Positions 1 through 8,941 of a stretch of 64,000 nucleotides of DNA are shown piece by piece. The notes beneath the pieces are model-generated. The model did no database searches, was not told where the DNA came from, and was given only the letters and a program-made list of their open reading frames with translations. The number at the start of each line of letters is the position of its first letter. Position 1 is the first letter of the stretch. The position numbers and the translations under genes are program-made. Source of the DNA: Paenibacillus amylolyticus (GTDB lineage Bacteria > Bacillota > Bacilli > Paenibacillales > Paenibacillaceae); contig NZ_RIAS01000005.1 of the NCBI RefSeq assembly GCF_003719335.1, positions 372,001-436,000 on the forward strand, written 5' to 3'.

Positions 1-1
1 A

Positions 2-712
2 GGGGATCTGATTGATTCGAATCTGATGCAGCTGCTTCCTGTACATTTTGCGAAAAATATGGTGGATATGTTAATCGGAGGTGCTCAAGAGTCGACCTCC
101 AGTGCTCCTGTAGCTTCAACACCCGAGCCTGCGCCGACACCACCACCTGTTGCGCCTCCTACGCCAGCGCCAACGCCGCAACCAGCTATGGAGCAGCCGC
201 CAGCGGCTCATCAACAGATGCCTCCACATGTTCCACAGCAGCCAGTTCAGGACTATAGTGGATATGGTCAAGCTCCGATGGGTATGCCACCGCAGCAACC
301 ATACGGTATGCCACCGCAGCAACCATACAATATGCCACCACAGCCAGCTTACGGCGAACCTCAACACTATGGTGGTGCACCAAATAGGAATGTGAATGTA
401 CAGCCTGTTCAATTCGCCAATTTGCAAAATGGGGCTTTTGCTCATGTGGACGAGAACAATTTGAATTTATTGATGGACATTCCCCTTAAAGTCACCGTAG
501 AATTAGGAAGGACCCAGAAGCAAATTAAAGATATATTGGAATTATCACAAGGTTCGATTGTCGAACTGGATAAGTTGGCTGGTGAACCTGTCGATATTTT
601 GGTCAATAACAAACTGATCGCCAAGGGAGAAGTTGTCGTCATTGACGAAAACTTTGGTGTTCGTGTTATAGATATTCTAAGCCAATGGGACCGTATTCAG
701 AAATTACAATAA
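2..712 (+). CDS. fliY: Flagellar motor switch phosphatase FliY (5'-truncated by window edge)
   Basis: The reading frame is open from base 2, so only the C-terminal 236 residues are present. The first visible residues resemble the end of a CheC/FliY phosphatase domain. A long Pro/Gln/Ala-rich linker follows, and the last ~85 residues (from about base 455) form a FliN/SpoA domain of the C-ring. In Gram-positive bacteria FliY takes the place of FliN in the switch and also dephosphorylates CheY-P. The gene for that substrate, cheY, lies 28 bases downstream, which supports the call. The linker contains a direct DNA repeat (see repeat at 281-352). The missing N-terminus would hold the CheY-P hydrolysis motifs and the FliM-like segment, so catalytic competence cannot be judged here. 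Confidence 0.93.
   Translation, partial: GDLIDSNLMQLLPVHFAKNMVDMLIGGAQESTSSAPVASTPEPAPTPPPVAPPTPAPTPQPAMEQPPAAHQQMPPHVPQQPVQDYSGYGQAPMGMPPQQPYGMPPQQPYNMPPQPAYGEPQHYGGAPNRNVNVQPVQFANLQNGAFAHVDENNLNLLMDIPLKVTVELGRTQKQIKDILELSQGSIVELDKLAGEPVDILVNNKLIAKGEVVVIDENFGVRVIDILSQWDRIQKLQ
281..352 (+). repeat. Three 24-base tandem repeats in the fliY linker
   Basis: Units at 281-304 and 305-328 are identical. The unit at 329-352 is a diverged copy. Each encodes eight residues of the form (G/N)MPPQ(Q/P)(P/A)Y, lengthening the flexible Pro/Gln linker between the phosphatase and SpoA domains. Copy number may vary between strains by slippage. Confidence 0.9.
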
Positions 713-740
713 GCACAATCTAGGGAGGATTTGAACCAAC

Positions 741-1106
741 ATGGCAAACCGAATTTTAGTCGTAGACGACGCTGCATTTATGAGAATGATGATCCGGGAC
801 ATTTTGTCCAAAAATGGGTACGAAGTCGTAGGAGAAGCACCAGATGGTGCACAAGCAGTTGAGAAGTTCAAGGAACTTCGTCCAGATCTGATTACAATGG
901 ATATTACAATGCCTGAGATGGATGGTATTGCTGCTCTGAAAGAAATTAAAAAAATTGATGCAAATGCAAAAGTAATTATGTGTTCTGCAATGGGCCAACA
1001 AGCAATGGTTATTGATGCCATTCAAGCTGGAGCCAAAGATTTTATCGTTAAACCTTTCCAATCTGATCGGGTTATCGAAGCAATCAGCAAAACACTGGGA
1101 GCTTAA
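741..1106 (+). CDS. cheY: Chemotaxis response regulator CheY
   Basis: This is a single receiver domain of 121 residues, the usual CheY length, with no output domain. Acid-pocket residues D9 and D10, phospho-acceptor D54 (in TMDITMPEMDG), S82 and K104 (in VKPF) are all present. It is phosphorylated by CheA and binds the FliM/FliY switch to set rotation direction. In B. subtilis CheY-P promotes counter-clockwise smooth swimming, the reverse of E. coli. A strong AGGGAGG site lies before the ATG. Its place between fliY and fliO matches the B. subtilis operon. A second CheA target, CheB, is encoded further down. Confidence 0.97.
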   Translation: MANRILVVDDAAFMRMMIRDILSKNGYEVVGEAPDGAQAVEKFKELRPDLITMDITMPEMDGIAALKEIKKIDANAKVIMCSAMGQQAMVIDAIQAGAKDFIVKPFQSDRVIEAISKTLGA

Positions 1107-1111
1107 GAAAC

Positions 1112-1654
1112 ATGTTGATGGCTCAGGGGGGTACTCCAGAACCAGCTGGCGCGGGAATCAATTATTATCTACAGCTAGTATGGGTGATTGTTGTCCTGGC
1201 CGTCATCCTGGTTCTTATTGTCTACCTGATCCGATTCTTGAACAAACGAAATCAGCAATGGTTTCGAAGCGGAACCATTCGCATTCTGGGCGGAGTCGGA
1301 CTAGGGCAAAACAAGTCACTGCAAATTTTAGAGATTGGCGGAAACGTTTATTTGATTGGTGTGGGCGAGAATATACAGTTGCTGGATAAGGTTTCGGATT
1401 TGGAAGAAGCACAGCGAATCATAGATTCCTTTGAACGGGATGCTGTTTCACAGCAAGGAAGCCTTCCACCCATCATAGCCAAGCTCGCTAAACGTCTTCG
1501 TAAAGAAGAGCCGCCTCGGGAAATGGAAATTGAGGACACTGCTTCTTTTCATGAGATGTTTGAGTCCAAACTTCGGCAGATGCCAAACCGTAAAGAGAAG
1601 ATGGAGAAGCTCCTGGATCAAGACAATACTACAGATCGGTCGAGGGATTCATGA
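1112..1654 (+). CDS. fliO: Flagellar type III export protein FliO/FliZ
   Basis: This 180-residue protein has one membrane segment at about residues 20-42. A small cytoplasmic beta-rich domain follows (pattern RILGGVGLGQNKSLQILEI), typical of the FliO/FliZ family, and then a charged tail. FliO helps assemble the FliP pore of the export gate. It starts five bases after the cheY stop and its end overlaps the fliP start within ATGA, which suggests translational coupling. Bacillus homologues are somewhat longer and carry an N-terminal signal sequence that is not evident here. The family diverges quickly, so the call rests on domain pattern plus its position directly before fliP. Confidence 0.88.
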   Translation: MLMAQGGTPEPAGAGINYYLQLVWVIVVLAVILVLIVYLIRFLNKRNQQWFRSGTIRILGGVGLGQNKSLQILEIGGNVYLIGVGENIQLLDKVSDLEEAQRIIDSFERDAVSQQGSLPPIIAKLAKRLRKEEPPREMEIEDTASFHEMFESKLRQMPNRKEKMEKLLDQDNTTDRSRDS

Positions 1655-2406
1655 AGAAAAAGATTTGGTTAGCGTGTTGTTTCATAGGACTTATCAGCCT
1701 GGCATCCGTTACGGTGGCTTTTGCCGAGCCGATTCCTAATATTGATATACAGATTGGGAACGGTGATGGCAGCACGCCAAGTACTAGTTCATTATCTATT
1801 ATTCTATTAATTACCGTGCTTAGCATAGCCCCGGCATTGCTGGTACTGATGACCAGTTTTACTCGGATTGTTATTGTGCTTGGGTTTGTCCGAACTTCAC
1901 TTGGAACCCAGCAGATGCCTCCGAATCAGGTGTTGGTCGGTCTGGCCCTTTTTCTTACACTTTTCATAATGTCTCCTACGTTGTCTTCCATTAATCAGGT
2001 TGCATTGCAACCTTACCTTAAAGGAGATTTAACACAAACGGAGGCGCTGGAAAAGGCAGCAGATCCGATTAAGAAATTTATGTTTACTCATACGCGTGAG
2101 AAGGATATCTTACTGTTCATGAAATACAATCAGGCGGAACAGCCTAAATCGTATCAGGATATTCCAATCACGGTAATGGTACCGGCATATGCAATCAGTG
2201 AGCTCAAAACAGCTTTCCAGATGGGGTTCATGATATTTATTCCTTTCCTGGTGATCGACATCGTTGTGGCGAGTACGCTCATGGCCATGGGTATGATGAT
2301 GCTTCCCCCGGTCATGATCTCATTACCTTTTAAAATACTGCTCTTTGTTCTGGTAGACGGGTGGTATCTGGTAGTCAAGTCACTGTTGCTGAGTTTTAAT
2401 ACTTGA
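1651..2406 (+). CDS. fliP: Flagellar export gate protein FliP
   Basis: The product has 251 residues with an N-terminal signal-like helix (about 1-25), then the conserved FliP membrane core. Visible family motifs include FTRIVIVLGF with RTSLGTQQMPPNQVLVGLALFLT and, near the end, the MGMMMLPPVMISLPFKILLFVLVDGW block. FliP forms the main ring of the FliP5Q4R1 export pore in the basal body. The ATG overlaps the fliO stop. A GAGGGA stretch just upstream may serve as ribosome site. Gene order fliO-P-Q-R-flhB-flhA is canonical. Confidence 0.97.
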   Translation: MKKKIWLACCFIGLISLASVTVAFAEPIPNIDIQIGNGDGSTPSTSSLSIILLITVLSIAPALLVLMTSFTRIVIVLGFVRTSLGTQQMPPNQVLVGLALFLTLFIMSPTLSSINQVALQPYLKGDLTQTEALEKAADPIKKFMFTHTREKDILLFMKYNQAEQPKSYQDIPITVMVPAYAISELKTAFQMGFMIFIPFLVIDIVVASTLMAMGMMMLPPVMISLPFKILLFVLVDGWYLVVKSLLLSFNT

Positions 2407-2431
2407 ACCGGAGAGTTAAAGGAGGACGGTC

Positions 2432-2701
2432 ATGACTTCGGAGTTTATTATCGGTCTGGCCGGAAAAGCAGTATACACGTCATTGCTGGCCAGTGCACCT
2501 ATGCTTATACTAGCTCTGGTTGTAGGACTTATGATTAGTATTTTCCAAGCAACGACTCAGATTCAAGAGCAGACGCTCGCCTTTGTACCTAAAATTGTTG
2601 CAGTGCTGCTGGCGGTGCTTTTGTTCGGGCCTTGGATCTTGAATATATTAATCGATTTTACGTTTAACATACTCGACAATTTGTACAGATACATAGGGTA
2701 G
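2432..2701 (+). CDS. fliQ: Flagellar export gate protein FliQ
   Basis: This small 89-residue protein has two long hydrophobic helices, the FliQ size and layout. The segment ISIFQATTQIQEQTLAFVPK is the family's conserved loop. FliQ packs around FliP/FliR in the export pore. An AAAGGAGG site precedes the ATG. It sits 25 bases after fliP and 10 bases before fliR. Confidence 0.96.
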   Translation: MTSEFIIGLAGKAVYTSLLASAPMLILALVVGLMISIFQATTQIQEQTLAFVPKIVAVLLAVLLFGPWILNILIDFTFNILDNLYRYIG

Positions 2702-2711
2702 GCTTTAGCCG

Positions 2712-3500
2712 ATGGAGACATTGCTGCAAAGTTTCCCTGTTGCTCTGCTTATGTTTTGTCGAATAGCCTCATTTTTTGTAACTGCACCGGTCTTTTCAGC
2801 TCGAAATGTACCTACATCGTTTAAAATAGGGATATCTGCTTTCGTTACGTTGACAGTATATATGACCTTTGGAATTCATCAAACCGTTCCAACGGACTTG
2901 AGTTACATTCTGCTAATAATCAGAGAAATTCTCATCGGTCTACTTTTGGGATTTGTGGCTTATCTTTTGATGACGGCTGTACAGACTGCAGGTGCATTTA
3001 TTGATATCCAGATTGGTTTCGGTATAGCTAATGTGTATGACCCGATGACAGGTGCATCCGCACCTCTTACAGGTAACTTTAAATATGCTTTTGCTGTACT
3101 TCTTTTTTTAACTATGAATGGACATCATTATCTGCTGGATGGCATCGTATACAGTTATCGATGGATCCCGCTATCGAATATATTCTTTTTGAAGATGGCG
3201 GACGGCAGCATTGCGGAATTTCTAGTACGTACGTTAGGAGAATCCTTCATGCTTGCTTTTCAGATGGCCGCTCCCATTGTGGTTGCTCTGTTTCTGACGG
3301 ATGTAGGGTTAGGCTTTTTAGCCAAAACGGCTCCACAGTTTAATGTATTTGCTGTAGGTATGCCGCTCAAGGTACTCGTTGGAATTGCTATTTTGCTCCT
3401 GCTGGTTCCCAGCTTCGCCTTTGTGTTTGGTCAATTGTTCGAGGTCATGTTCCGAACAATGGAAAAACTGCTTGGGACAATCGGACAAAGGCCGGGATGA
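2712..3500 (+). CDS. fliR: Flagellar export gate protein FliR
   Basis: The protein has 262 residues with several hydrophobic helices. The motifs FVTAPVFSARNVPTSFKIG near the N-terminus, GAFIDIQIGFGIANVYDP in the middle and FAVGMPLKVLVGI near the C-terminus mark FliR. One copy caps the FliP/FliQ helical pore, and FliR is fused to FlhB in some bacteria, though not here. The ribosome site is weak (AGGGTAGG, 2696-2703). The stop lies 23 bases before the preferred flhB start. Confidence 0.96.
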   Translation: METLLQSFPVALLMFCRIASFFVTAPVFSARNVPTSFKIGISAFVTLTVYMTFGIHQTVPTDLSYILLIIREILIGLLLGFVAYLLMTAVQTAGAFIDIQIGFGIANVYDPMTGASAPLTGNFKYAFAVLLFLTMNGHHYLLDGIVYSYRWIPLSNIFFLKMADGSIAEFLVRTLGESFMLAFQMAAPIVVALFLTDVGLGFLAKTAPQFNVFAVGMPLKVLVGIAILLLLVPSFAFVFGQLFEVMFRTMEKLLGTIGQRPG

Positions 3501-3523
3501 GTGAAACGGAGGACAGGATTCAG

Positions 3524-4606
3524 ATGAAACTTCAACTTGACCTCCAGTTATTTTCTGGGGAGAAAACAGAGAAAGCCACCCCTAAAAAGCGGCAGGATAC
3601 ACGAAAAAAGGGCCAAGTCGTCAAAAGCATGGAATTATCCGGTGCCTCGATTCTCCTGTTTACATTTCTGACCATGATGATGTTTAGCTCGTTCTATAAA
3701 GAGCGCATGGTAAAGCTGTTTACGGATATTTTTATTAATCGACTCAGCATGAATGTTACCGAAGAAAATGTGATGGCACTAATGATGCGTTACGGGATTG
3801 AAGTGATGTTGTTGCTCGCTCCCGTGTTGCTTGGCGCAGCTCTGATTGCGTTAATCGTTAACTACATGCAAGTGGGTTTTCTTCTTATAGGTGAGGGCTT
3901 AAAGCCGAAGCTCGAGAAATTAAATCCAATCAAAGGTTTTAAAAATATTTTTTCACTTCGTTCATTAGTGGAATTTGCAAAATCCATATTGAAAATGTCT
4001 ATTATCGGCTACCTTGTATACAGCACGATTATTAGTTACCAGTCTGATATTGCTTCATTATCACACTTTTCAATGGATGCGATTTTACAGTTCGCCGCTT
4101 CAATTACTTTGAATCTTGGTGTCAAAATTGCAGTTGCACTCTTAGTACTTGCCGTATTCGACTACATGTACCAGAAGTACGATTATGAAAAGAATATACG
4201 CATGTCGAAGCAAGATATCAAGGATGAGTATAAGAAAATGGAAGGCGATCCGCTGATTAAGGGCAAAATTCGGGAGCGTCAGCGTCGTATGGCTATGCAG
4301 CGTATGATGCAGGAAGTACCGAATGCAGATGTAATCATCACGAACCCGACACACTTTGCAGTAGCATTGAAGTATGAGGGGTCTGAGATGGAGGCTCCGC
4401 AAATTATTGCTAAAGGGCAGGATTATGTCGCTCTGCGCATTAAAGAAATTGCCAAAGAACACGGTGTGATTACGATGGAAAACAAACCACTGGCACGGGC
4501 ATTGTTCCAGAGAGCTGAGATTGGTGACGCTATACCGGCCGATTTGTTTCAAGCTGTAGCCGAAGTGCTGGCTTATGTATATAAACTTAAGGGCAGAACG
4601 AAATAA
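3524..4606 (+). CDS. flhB: Flagellar export switch protein FlhB
   Basis: FlhB controls the switch from rod/hook to filament export by cutting itself between Asn and Pro of an NPTH motif. That motif is intact here (N274-P275-T276-H277). The N-terminus MKLQLDLQLFSGEKTEKATP is the standard FlhB opening, and four membrane helices lie between about residues 38 and 215. I chose ATG 3524 because GGAGG (3508-3512) sits 11 bases ahead and the resulting 360 residues match the family. An upstream ATG at 3497, overlapping the fliR stop, would add nine non-conserved residues. Confidence 0.96.
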   Translation: MKLQLDLQLFSGEKTEKATPKKRQDTRKKGQVVKSMELSGASILLFTFLTMMMFSSFYKERMVKLFTDIFINRLSMNVTEENVMALMMRYGIEVMLLLAPVLLGAALIALIVNYMQVGFLLIGEGLKPKLEKLNPIKGFKNIFSLRSLVEFAKSILKMSIIGYLVYSTIISYQSDIASLSHFSMDAILQFAASITLNLGVKIAVALLVLAVFDYMYQKYDYEKNIRMSKQDIKDEYKKMEGDPLIKGKIRERQRRMAMQRMMQEVPNADVIITNPTHFAVALKYEGSEMEAPQIIAKGQDYVALRIKEIAKEHGVITMENKPLARALFQRAEIGDAIPADLFQAVAEVLAYVYKLKGRTK

Positions 4607-4630
4607 CAGGGATCGGAGGCCGTACATTCA

Positions 4631-6664
4631 TTGAAAACAAAAGATTTAGCTATCCTTGCGGGTATTATCGGCATTGTGTTGATGATGATTCTCCCGATCC
4701 CCATCTGGCTGCTCGATATGTTGCTCGTTATCAACATCTCTATTGCTTTGATGATCTTGCTTGTTGCCATGAACAGCAAAGAAGCATTACAGTTTTCCAT
4801 ATTTCCGGCGTTGTTGCTCATTACTACGTTGTTCCGGCTGGCACTTAACATCTCAACTACCAAGCTGATTCTGGGTAAAGGCGATGCAGGAGCGGTTGTT
4901 GCAACATTCGGTAGCTGGATTGCCGGAGGCGAAATCGCAATAGGTTTCATCGTGTTTTTGATCCTGGTTGTGGTACAGTTCATCGTAATTACCAAAGGAT
5001 CCGAGCGCGTAGCTGAAGTAGCGGCGAGGTTTACTCTCGATGCAATGCCTGGTAAACAAATGAGTATCGATGCGGACTTGAATGCTGGTTTGATCAACGA
5101 ACAGCAGGCGCGTGAGCGTCGTTCCAAAATTGAACGTGAAGCCGACTTTTATGGAGCGATGGATGGTGCCAGCAAATTCGTAAAAGGAGATGCCATTGCA
5201 AGTATTATCATTCTCCTGATCAACCTGATCGGTGGATTTATTATCGGTATGACGGTACACGGTCTCGACTTTGCAACATCACTCTCCACATACTCGGTAT
5301 TGACCATCGGAGACGGATTGGTTAGTCAGATTCCCGCGCTGCTTATTTCAACTGCAGCAGGTCTGATCGTAACCAGAGCTTCATCGGAAGGAAACTTGGC
5401 TGAAGATATTACCGGCCAGTTGTTTACATATCCGATACTCATCTATATCGTAGCTTTTGTTATTGCGATGCTGGGATTCTTTACGCCAATTCATGTGATT
5501 ACGACGCTCCCTCTGGCAGGTATGCTGGCTTTTGCCGCCTGGCGAATGCAGAATAATCTGAACTTGAAACAAGAGGCGGAAGAGCAATTGGAAGAAGAAC
5601 AGCAGATTGAAGAGGTCAGAAGTCCCGAAAGTGTTATTAATTTACTTCAGGTGGATCCGATCGAATTTGAGTTTGGTTACGGCTTGATTCCACTGGCTGA
5701 CAATCAACAAGGTGGAGACTTGCTTGATCGGATTATTATGATTCGAAGACAATGTGCGCTTGAGTTGGGTTTGGTGGTACCAGTCATCCGTATTCGTGAC
5801 AATATTCAACTAAGGCCCAATGAGTATGTAATTAAAATTAAGGGTAATGCGGTTGGTGGCGGAGAACTGCTTCTGAACCATTATCTTGCGATGAGTCCTG
5901 GATATGATGAAGAGTCTGTAACAGGAATCGAAACAACAGAGCCGGCTTTCGGTCTGCCTGCGTTATGGATTGATGAAGTGACTAAAGATCGGGCAGAACT
6001 CGCTGGATATACGGTAGTCGATCCGCCTTCTGTCGTTGCGACTCATCTGACAGAACTCATCAAAAAACATGCACATGAACTGCTTGGAAGACAAGAGACG
6101 AAGGCGCTTGTGGACAACCTGAGAGAGAATTATGCTGCACTGGTGGATGAACTGATTCCTTCCGTCCTATCCATTGGTGATGTACAAAAGGTACTAGCCA
6201 AGTTGCTGCGTGAGAAAGTATCGATTCGAGACATGGTTACCATCTTTGAAACGCTTGCAGACTATGGAACTTATACGAAGGATCCAGATGTGTTAACGGA
6301 GTACGTTAGACAATCGTTATCTCGTCAGATTACACAACAATTCTCGCAAAAAGGTGAAACCCTTCAAGTGATTACGGTTGGACCAGGTCTTGAGAAGAAA
6401 ATTGCTGAAAGTGTGCAACAATCAGAGCAAGGCAGCTATCTTGCGCTGGATCCAGTCTCTACTCAAAGTGTGTATCAAAAACTGAGTGAACAAGTAAATC
6501 GTTTGATTCAATCGGGTCAACAGCCCATCGTGTTAACTTCTCCAACCATTCGAATGTATCTGCGTCAGGTGATTGAACGAACGATGCAGGATATTCCGGT
6601 GCTTTCCTATAGCGAGTTGGAGCCGAATGTTGAAATTCAAAGTATCGGGGTGGTGAACTTATGA
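4631..6664 (+). CDS. flhA: Flagellar export platform protein FlhA
   Basis: The product has 677 residues. About eight membrane segments occupy roughly residues 1-310, with the conserved inner loop containing FTLDAMPGKQMSIDADLNAG (FHIPEP region). The large cytoplasmic domain (about 340-677) docks chaperone-substrate complexes. FlhA forms a nonameric ring and uses proton motive force for export. The start is TTG with GGAGG at 4615-4619. The stop overlaps the flhF ATG (ATGA), so the two are probably coupled. Confidence 0.97.
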   Translation: MKTKDLAILAGIIGIVLMMILPIPIWLLDMLLVINISIALMILLVAMNSKEALQFSIFPALLLITTLFRLALNISTTKLILGKGDAGAVVATFGSWIAGGEIAIGFIVFLILVVVQFIVITKGSERVAEVAARFTLDAMPGKQMSIDADLNAGLINEQQARERRSKIEREADFYGAMDGASKFVKGDAIASIIILLINLIGGFIIGMTVHGLDFATSLSTYSVLTIGDGLVSQIPALLISTAAGLIVTRASSEGNLAEDITGQLFTYPILIYIVAFVIAMLGFFTPIHVITTLPLAGMLAFAAWRMQNNLNLKQEAEEQLEEEQQIEEVRSPESVINLLQVDPIEFEFGYGLIPLADNQQGGDLLDRIIMIRRQCALELGLVVPVIRIRDNIQLRPNEYVIKIKGNAVGGGELLLNHYLAMSPGYDEESVTGIETTEPAFGLPALWIDEVTKDRAELAGYTVVDPPSVVATHLTELIKKHAHELLGRQETKALVDNLRENYAALVDELIPSVLSIGDVQKVLAKLLREKVSIRDMVTIFETLADYGTYTKDPDVLTEYVRQSLSRQITQQFSQKGETLQVITVGPGLEKKIAESVQQSEQGSYLALDPVSTQSVYQKLSEQVNRLIQSGQQPIVLTSPTIRMYLRQVIERTMQDIPVLSYSELEPNVEIQSIGVVNL

Positions 6665-8025
6665 GAGTAAAACAATACGTTGTTGAGACCATGCCCGAAG
6701 CTATGCTTCAAATTCGCAAAGACCTGGGAAGTGACGCCGTCATTCTGTCCACCAAAGAAATTAAGGTGGGCGGAGTGCTCGGGATGTTCCGCAAAAAACG
6801 TATCGAAGTGGTTGCAGCAGTAGATAAAGAACAGTCCAATCAAGCGAATGGTTCTTCTGTTAAGAAAGCGCAAAATTCATTTACGCCTGTGCCTCGTTCG
6901 TTTGTACCTGAAGCTTATGCTCAAACCGCTCGTTCGTTTGTAGCTGGTTCCGATGACAGAGGAACTGTAGCGACGGAGGACCAAAAAGGGCAGGAGAAAC
7001 CGGCGGCTGTTCAATCTGTATCCAAATCGAGTGGTATAGATGAAAAAATGGATTACGGCTCAGATTTTCTGAGCAGTGAGCATAAACCGCGACCGCAAGG
7101 GGCGGATTTTTCGGGTTTAACGCCTAGTGTTCAAGATCGTGGTTTGGACCAGCAACAGGACAAGCTGTTGAACGAGTTACAAGACTTGAAGCAGATGATG
7201 ACCAAGCTTTCCAAGCAAGGTACCGTTGCGACAACAATCCCTGAAGAATTAATGAAAAGCCAAGAGCGGCTTACGGATCAAGAAATTTGGCCGGAAGTAT
7301 GGGAATCATGGTTTGAACCTATTGAGCAGGGGTTAGCCGAGGGTAAATTGCAAGAATCGGATGTCGAAGAGGCACTTCGGTTGGAGGTAGCGACTTTTCT
7401 GAAAGATCGCATTCAAGAGGGCATTATGCCTAGCACTCGGATTGTATACGTGGCTGGACCTACAGGAGTCGGAAAAACAACGACGATTGCCAAGCTGGCT
7501 GCGGAGCAGATGTTTAAAAAACAACGTAAAGTTGGCTTTATTACTTCAGATACGTACCGTATCTCTGCAGTTGAACAGCTAAGAACGTATGCATCGATTC
7601 TGAACGTGCCGCTTGAAGTTGTGCAGTCGCCAGGTGATACGCAACGTGCCATCTCACGGCTGGAAAACTGTGATCTGATCTTTATGGATACGGCAGGCAG
7701 AAACTATAGAAATGAATTGCTTGTCTCCGAACTGCAGAGTCTACTTGCGCCTGTTGAGAACAGTGAAACCTTTCTCGTGATGAGTATGACTGCTAAAAGC
7801 AGAGATATGGTACAGATTACGGAGCATTTCAGTAAATATGGATTGGATAAAGTGATCTTTACCAAAATGGATGAAACTGGAACGTGCGGCCCGCTGTTTA
7901 ATCTTCTTCATCGTTTCCCGCTCAAACTGGCGTATGTGGCAAACGGTCAGAATGTTCCAGATGATCTGCTGAAGCCTGATGTGGAATGGTTGTCCAGGGC
8001 TTTATTGGGAGAAGAAATACGATGA
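6661..8025 (+). CDS. flhF: SRP-type GTPase FlhF, flagellar placement
   Basis: This 454-residue protein has three parts. The N-terminal B domain (1-60) opens MRVKQYVVETMPEAM. A low-complexity middle follows (about 60-165), then the NG GTPase. Nucleotide motifs are clear: P-loop GPTGVGKT at 266-273, DTAGR at 343-347 and TKMDE at 401-405. FlhF is a close relative of Ffh/FtsY and sets where and how many flagella are built. FlhG, encoded next, stimulates its GTPase activity. Both ends overlap neighbouring genes by ATGA. Confidence 0.97.
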   Translation: MRVKQYVVETMPEAMLQIRKDLGSDAVILSTKEIKVGGVLGMFRKKRIEVVAAVDKEQSNQANGSSVKKAQNSFTPVPRSFVPEAYAQTARSFVAGSDDRGTVATEDQKGQEKPAAVQSVSKSSGIDEKMDYGSDFLSSEHKPRPQGADFSGLTPSVQDRGLDQQQDKLLNELQDLKQMMTKLSKQGTVATTIPEELMKSQERLTDQEIWPEVWESWFEPIEQGLAEGKLQESDVEEALRLEVATFLKDRIQEGIMPSTRIVYVAGPTGVGKTTTIAKLAAEQMFKKQRKVGFITSDTYRISAVEQLRTYASILNVPLEVVQSPGDTQRAISRLENCDLIFMDTAGRNYRNELLVSELQSLLAPVENSETFLVMSMTAKSRDMVQITEHFSKYGLDKVIFTKMDETGTCGPLFNLLHRFPLKLAYVANGQNVPDDLLKPDVEWLSRALLGEEIR

Positions 8026-8909
8026 CGGATCAGGCAGCATCACTCCGAAGTTTGGTCTCTGCGCCACTCGAGAACGATGAAAGCAAAGTGAGTAACCGTT
8101 CCTCCAAAATTATTACGGTAGCTAGTGGTAAAGGTGGGGTGGGTAAGTCCAATTTCACACTAAACTTTGCACTAACTCTTCATTCTATGGGTAAAAAGGT
8201 ACTGGTGTTTGATGCAGATATCGGTATGGCAAATATCGATGTTTTAATGGGAACTTCTTCTTCCTATAATCTGTATCATCTTTTATACCGACATAAAACT
8301 ATAAGGGAAATCATACAACTTGGTGCTGATGGCCTGCCATATATTGCAGGGGGGTCGGGAATGAAGGAATTATTCTCTTTGTCTGATCGTGATCTGGAGT
8401 TTTTTGCCAGTGAAGTGGAGGACATTGCGCAAGAGATGGATTACGTCATTTTCGATACCGGGGCCGGCCTTTCCAGGGAAAATATGAGATTCATCGGTGC
8501 TGCTGATGAATGCCTGATTGTAACTACTCCTGAACCGACTTCAATAACGGATGCTTATGCCTTAGTTAAAGTCATGCACGGCCAGGAGCATGCAACTCCT
8601 TTTCGAATGATCGTAAACCGGGTTGAAGATGAAAGGGAGGCGGAGCGTGTAGCAGATAAAATCGCTGGAGTGGCGAGGAGGTTTTTGCAAACAGATATCC
8701 CGCTCTTAGGGTATATTTCGGAGGATGCTCAGGTTGTGACAGCGGTGAAGAAACAGATGCCTTATCGATTAGCCTATCCTCATTGCAAAGCTTCTAAAGA
8801 TATACAAAAACTTGCCCTTCGATATCTGGCTGTACCTGCAGCTCCGGAATCCGGAACCTTGTCAGGAATCAGGGGATTTATGAAAAAGTGGCTTAAACGA
8901 ACAACATGA
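8022..8909 (+). CDS. flhG: MinD-like ATPase FlhG (YlxH), flagellar number control
   Basis: The 295-residue P-loop ATPase belongs to the ParA/MinD family. It has the deviant Walker A GKGGVGKS at 36-43 and FDADIGMANID downstream. The N-terminal DQAASLR stretch is the conserved FlhG segment that activates FlhF. ATG 8022 overlaps the flhF stop and follows GGGAGAAG, so I prefer it over an in-frame GTG at 7986 inside flhF. FlhG limits flagellar number or pattern and, in Gram-positives, interacts with C-ring components including FliY. Confidence 0.95.
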   Translation: MTDQAASLRSLVSAPLENDESKVSNRSSKIITVASGKGGVGKSNFTLNFALTLHSMGKKVLVFDADIGMANIDVLMGTSSSYNLYHLLYRHKTIREIIQLGADGLPYIAGGSGMKELFSLSDRDLEFFASEVEDIAQEMDYVIFDTGAGLSRENMRFIGAADECLIVTTPEPTSITDAYALVKVMHGQEHATPFRMIVNRVEDEREAERVADKIAGVARRFLQTDIPLLGYISEDAQVVTAVKKQMPYRLAYPHCKASKDIQKLALRYLAVPAAPESGTLSGIRGFMKKWLKRTT

Positions 8910-8941
8910 TTTCTGAATAAAGGAAACAGAGGTGACACAAT

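Noticed and set aside
281-352. CRISPR-like repeat array
   Set aside because: The 24-base units are directly adjacent without spacers and encode a protein repeat in fliY.
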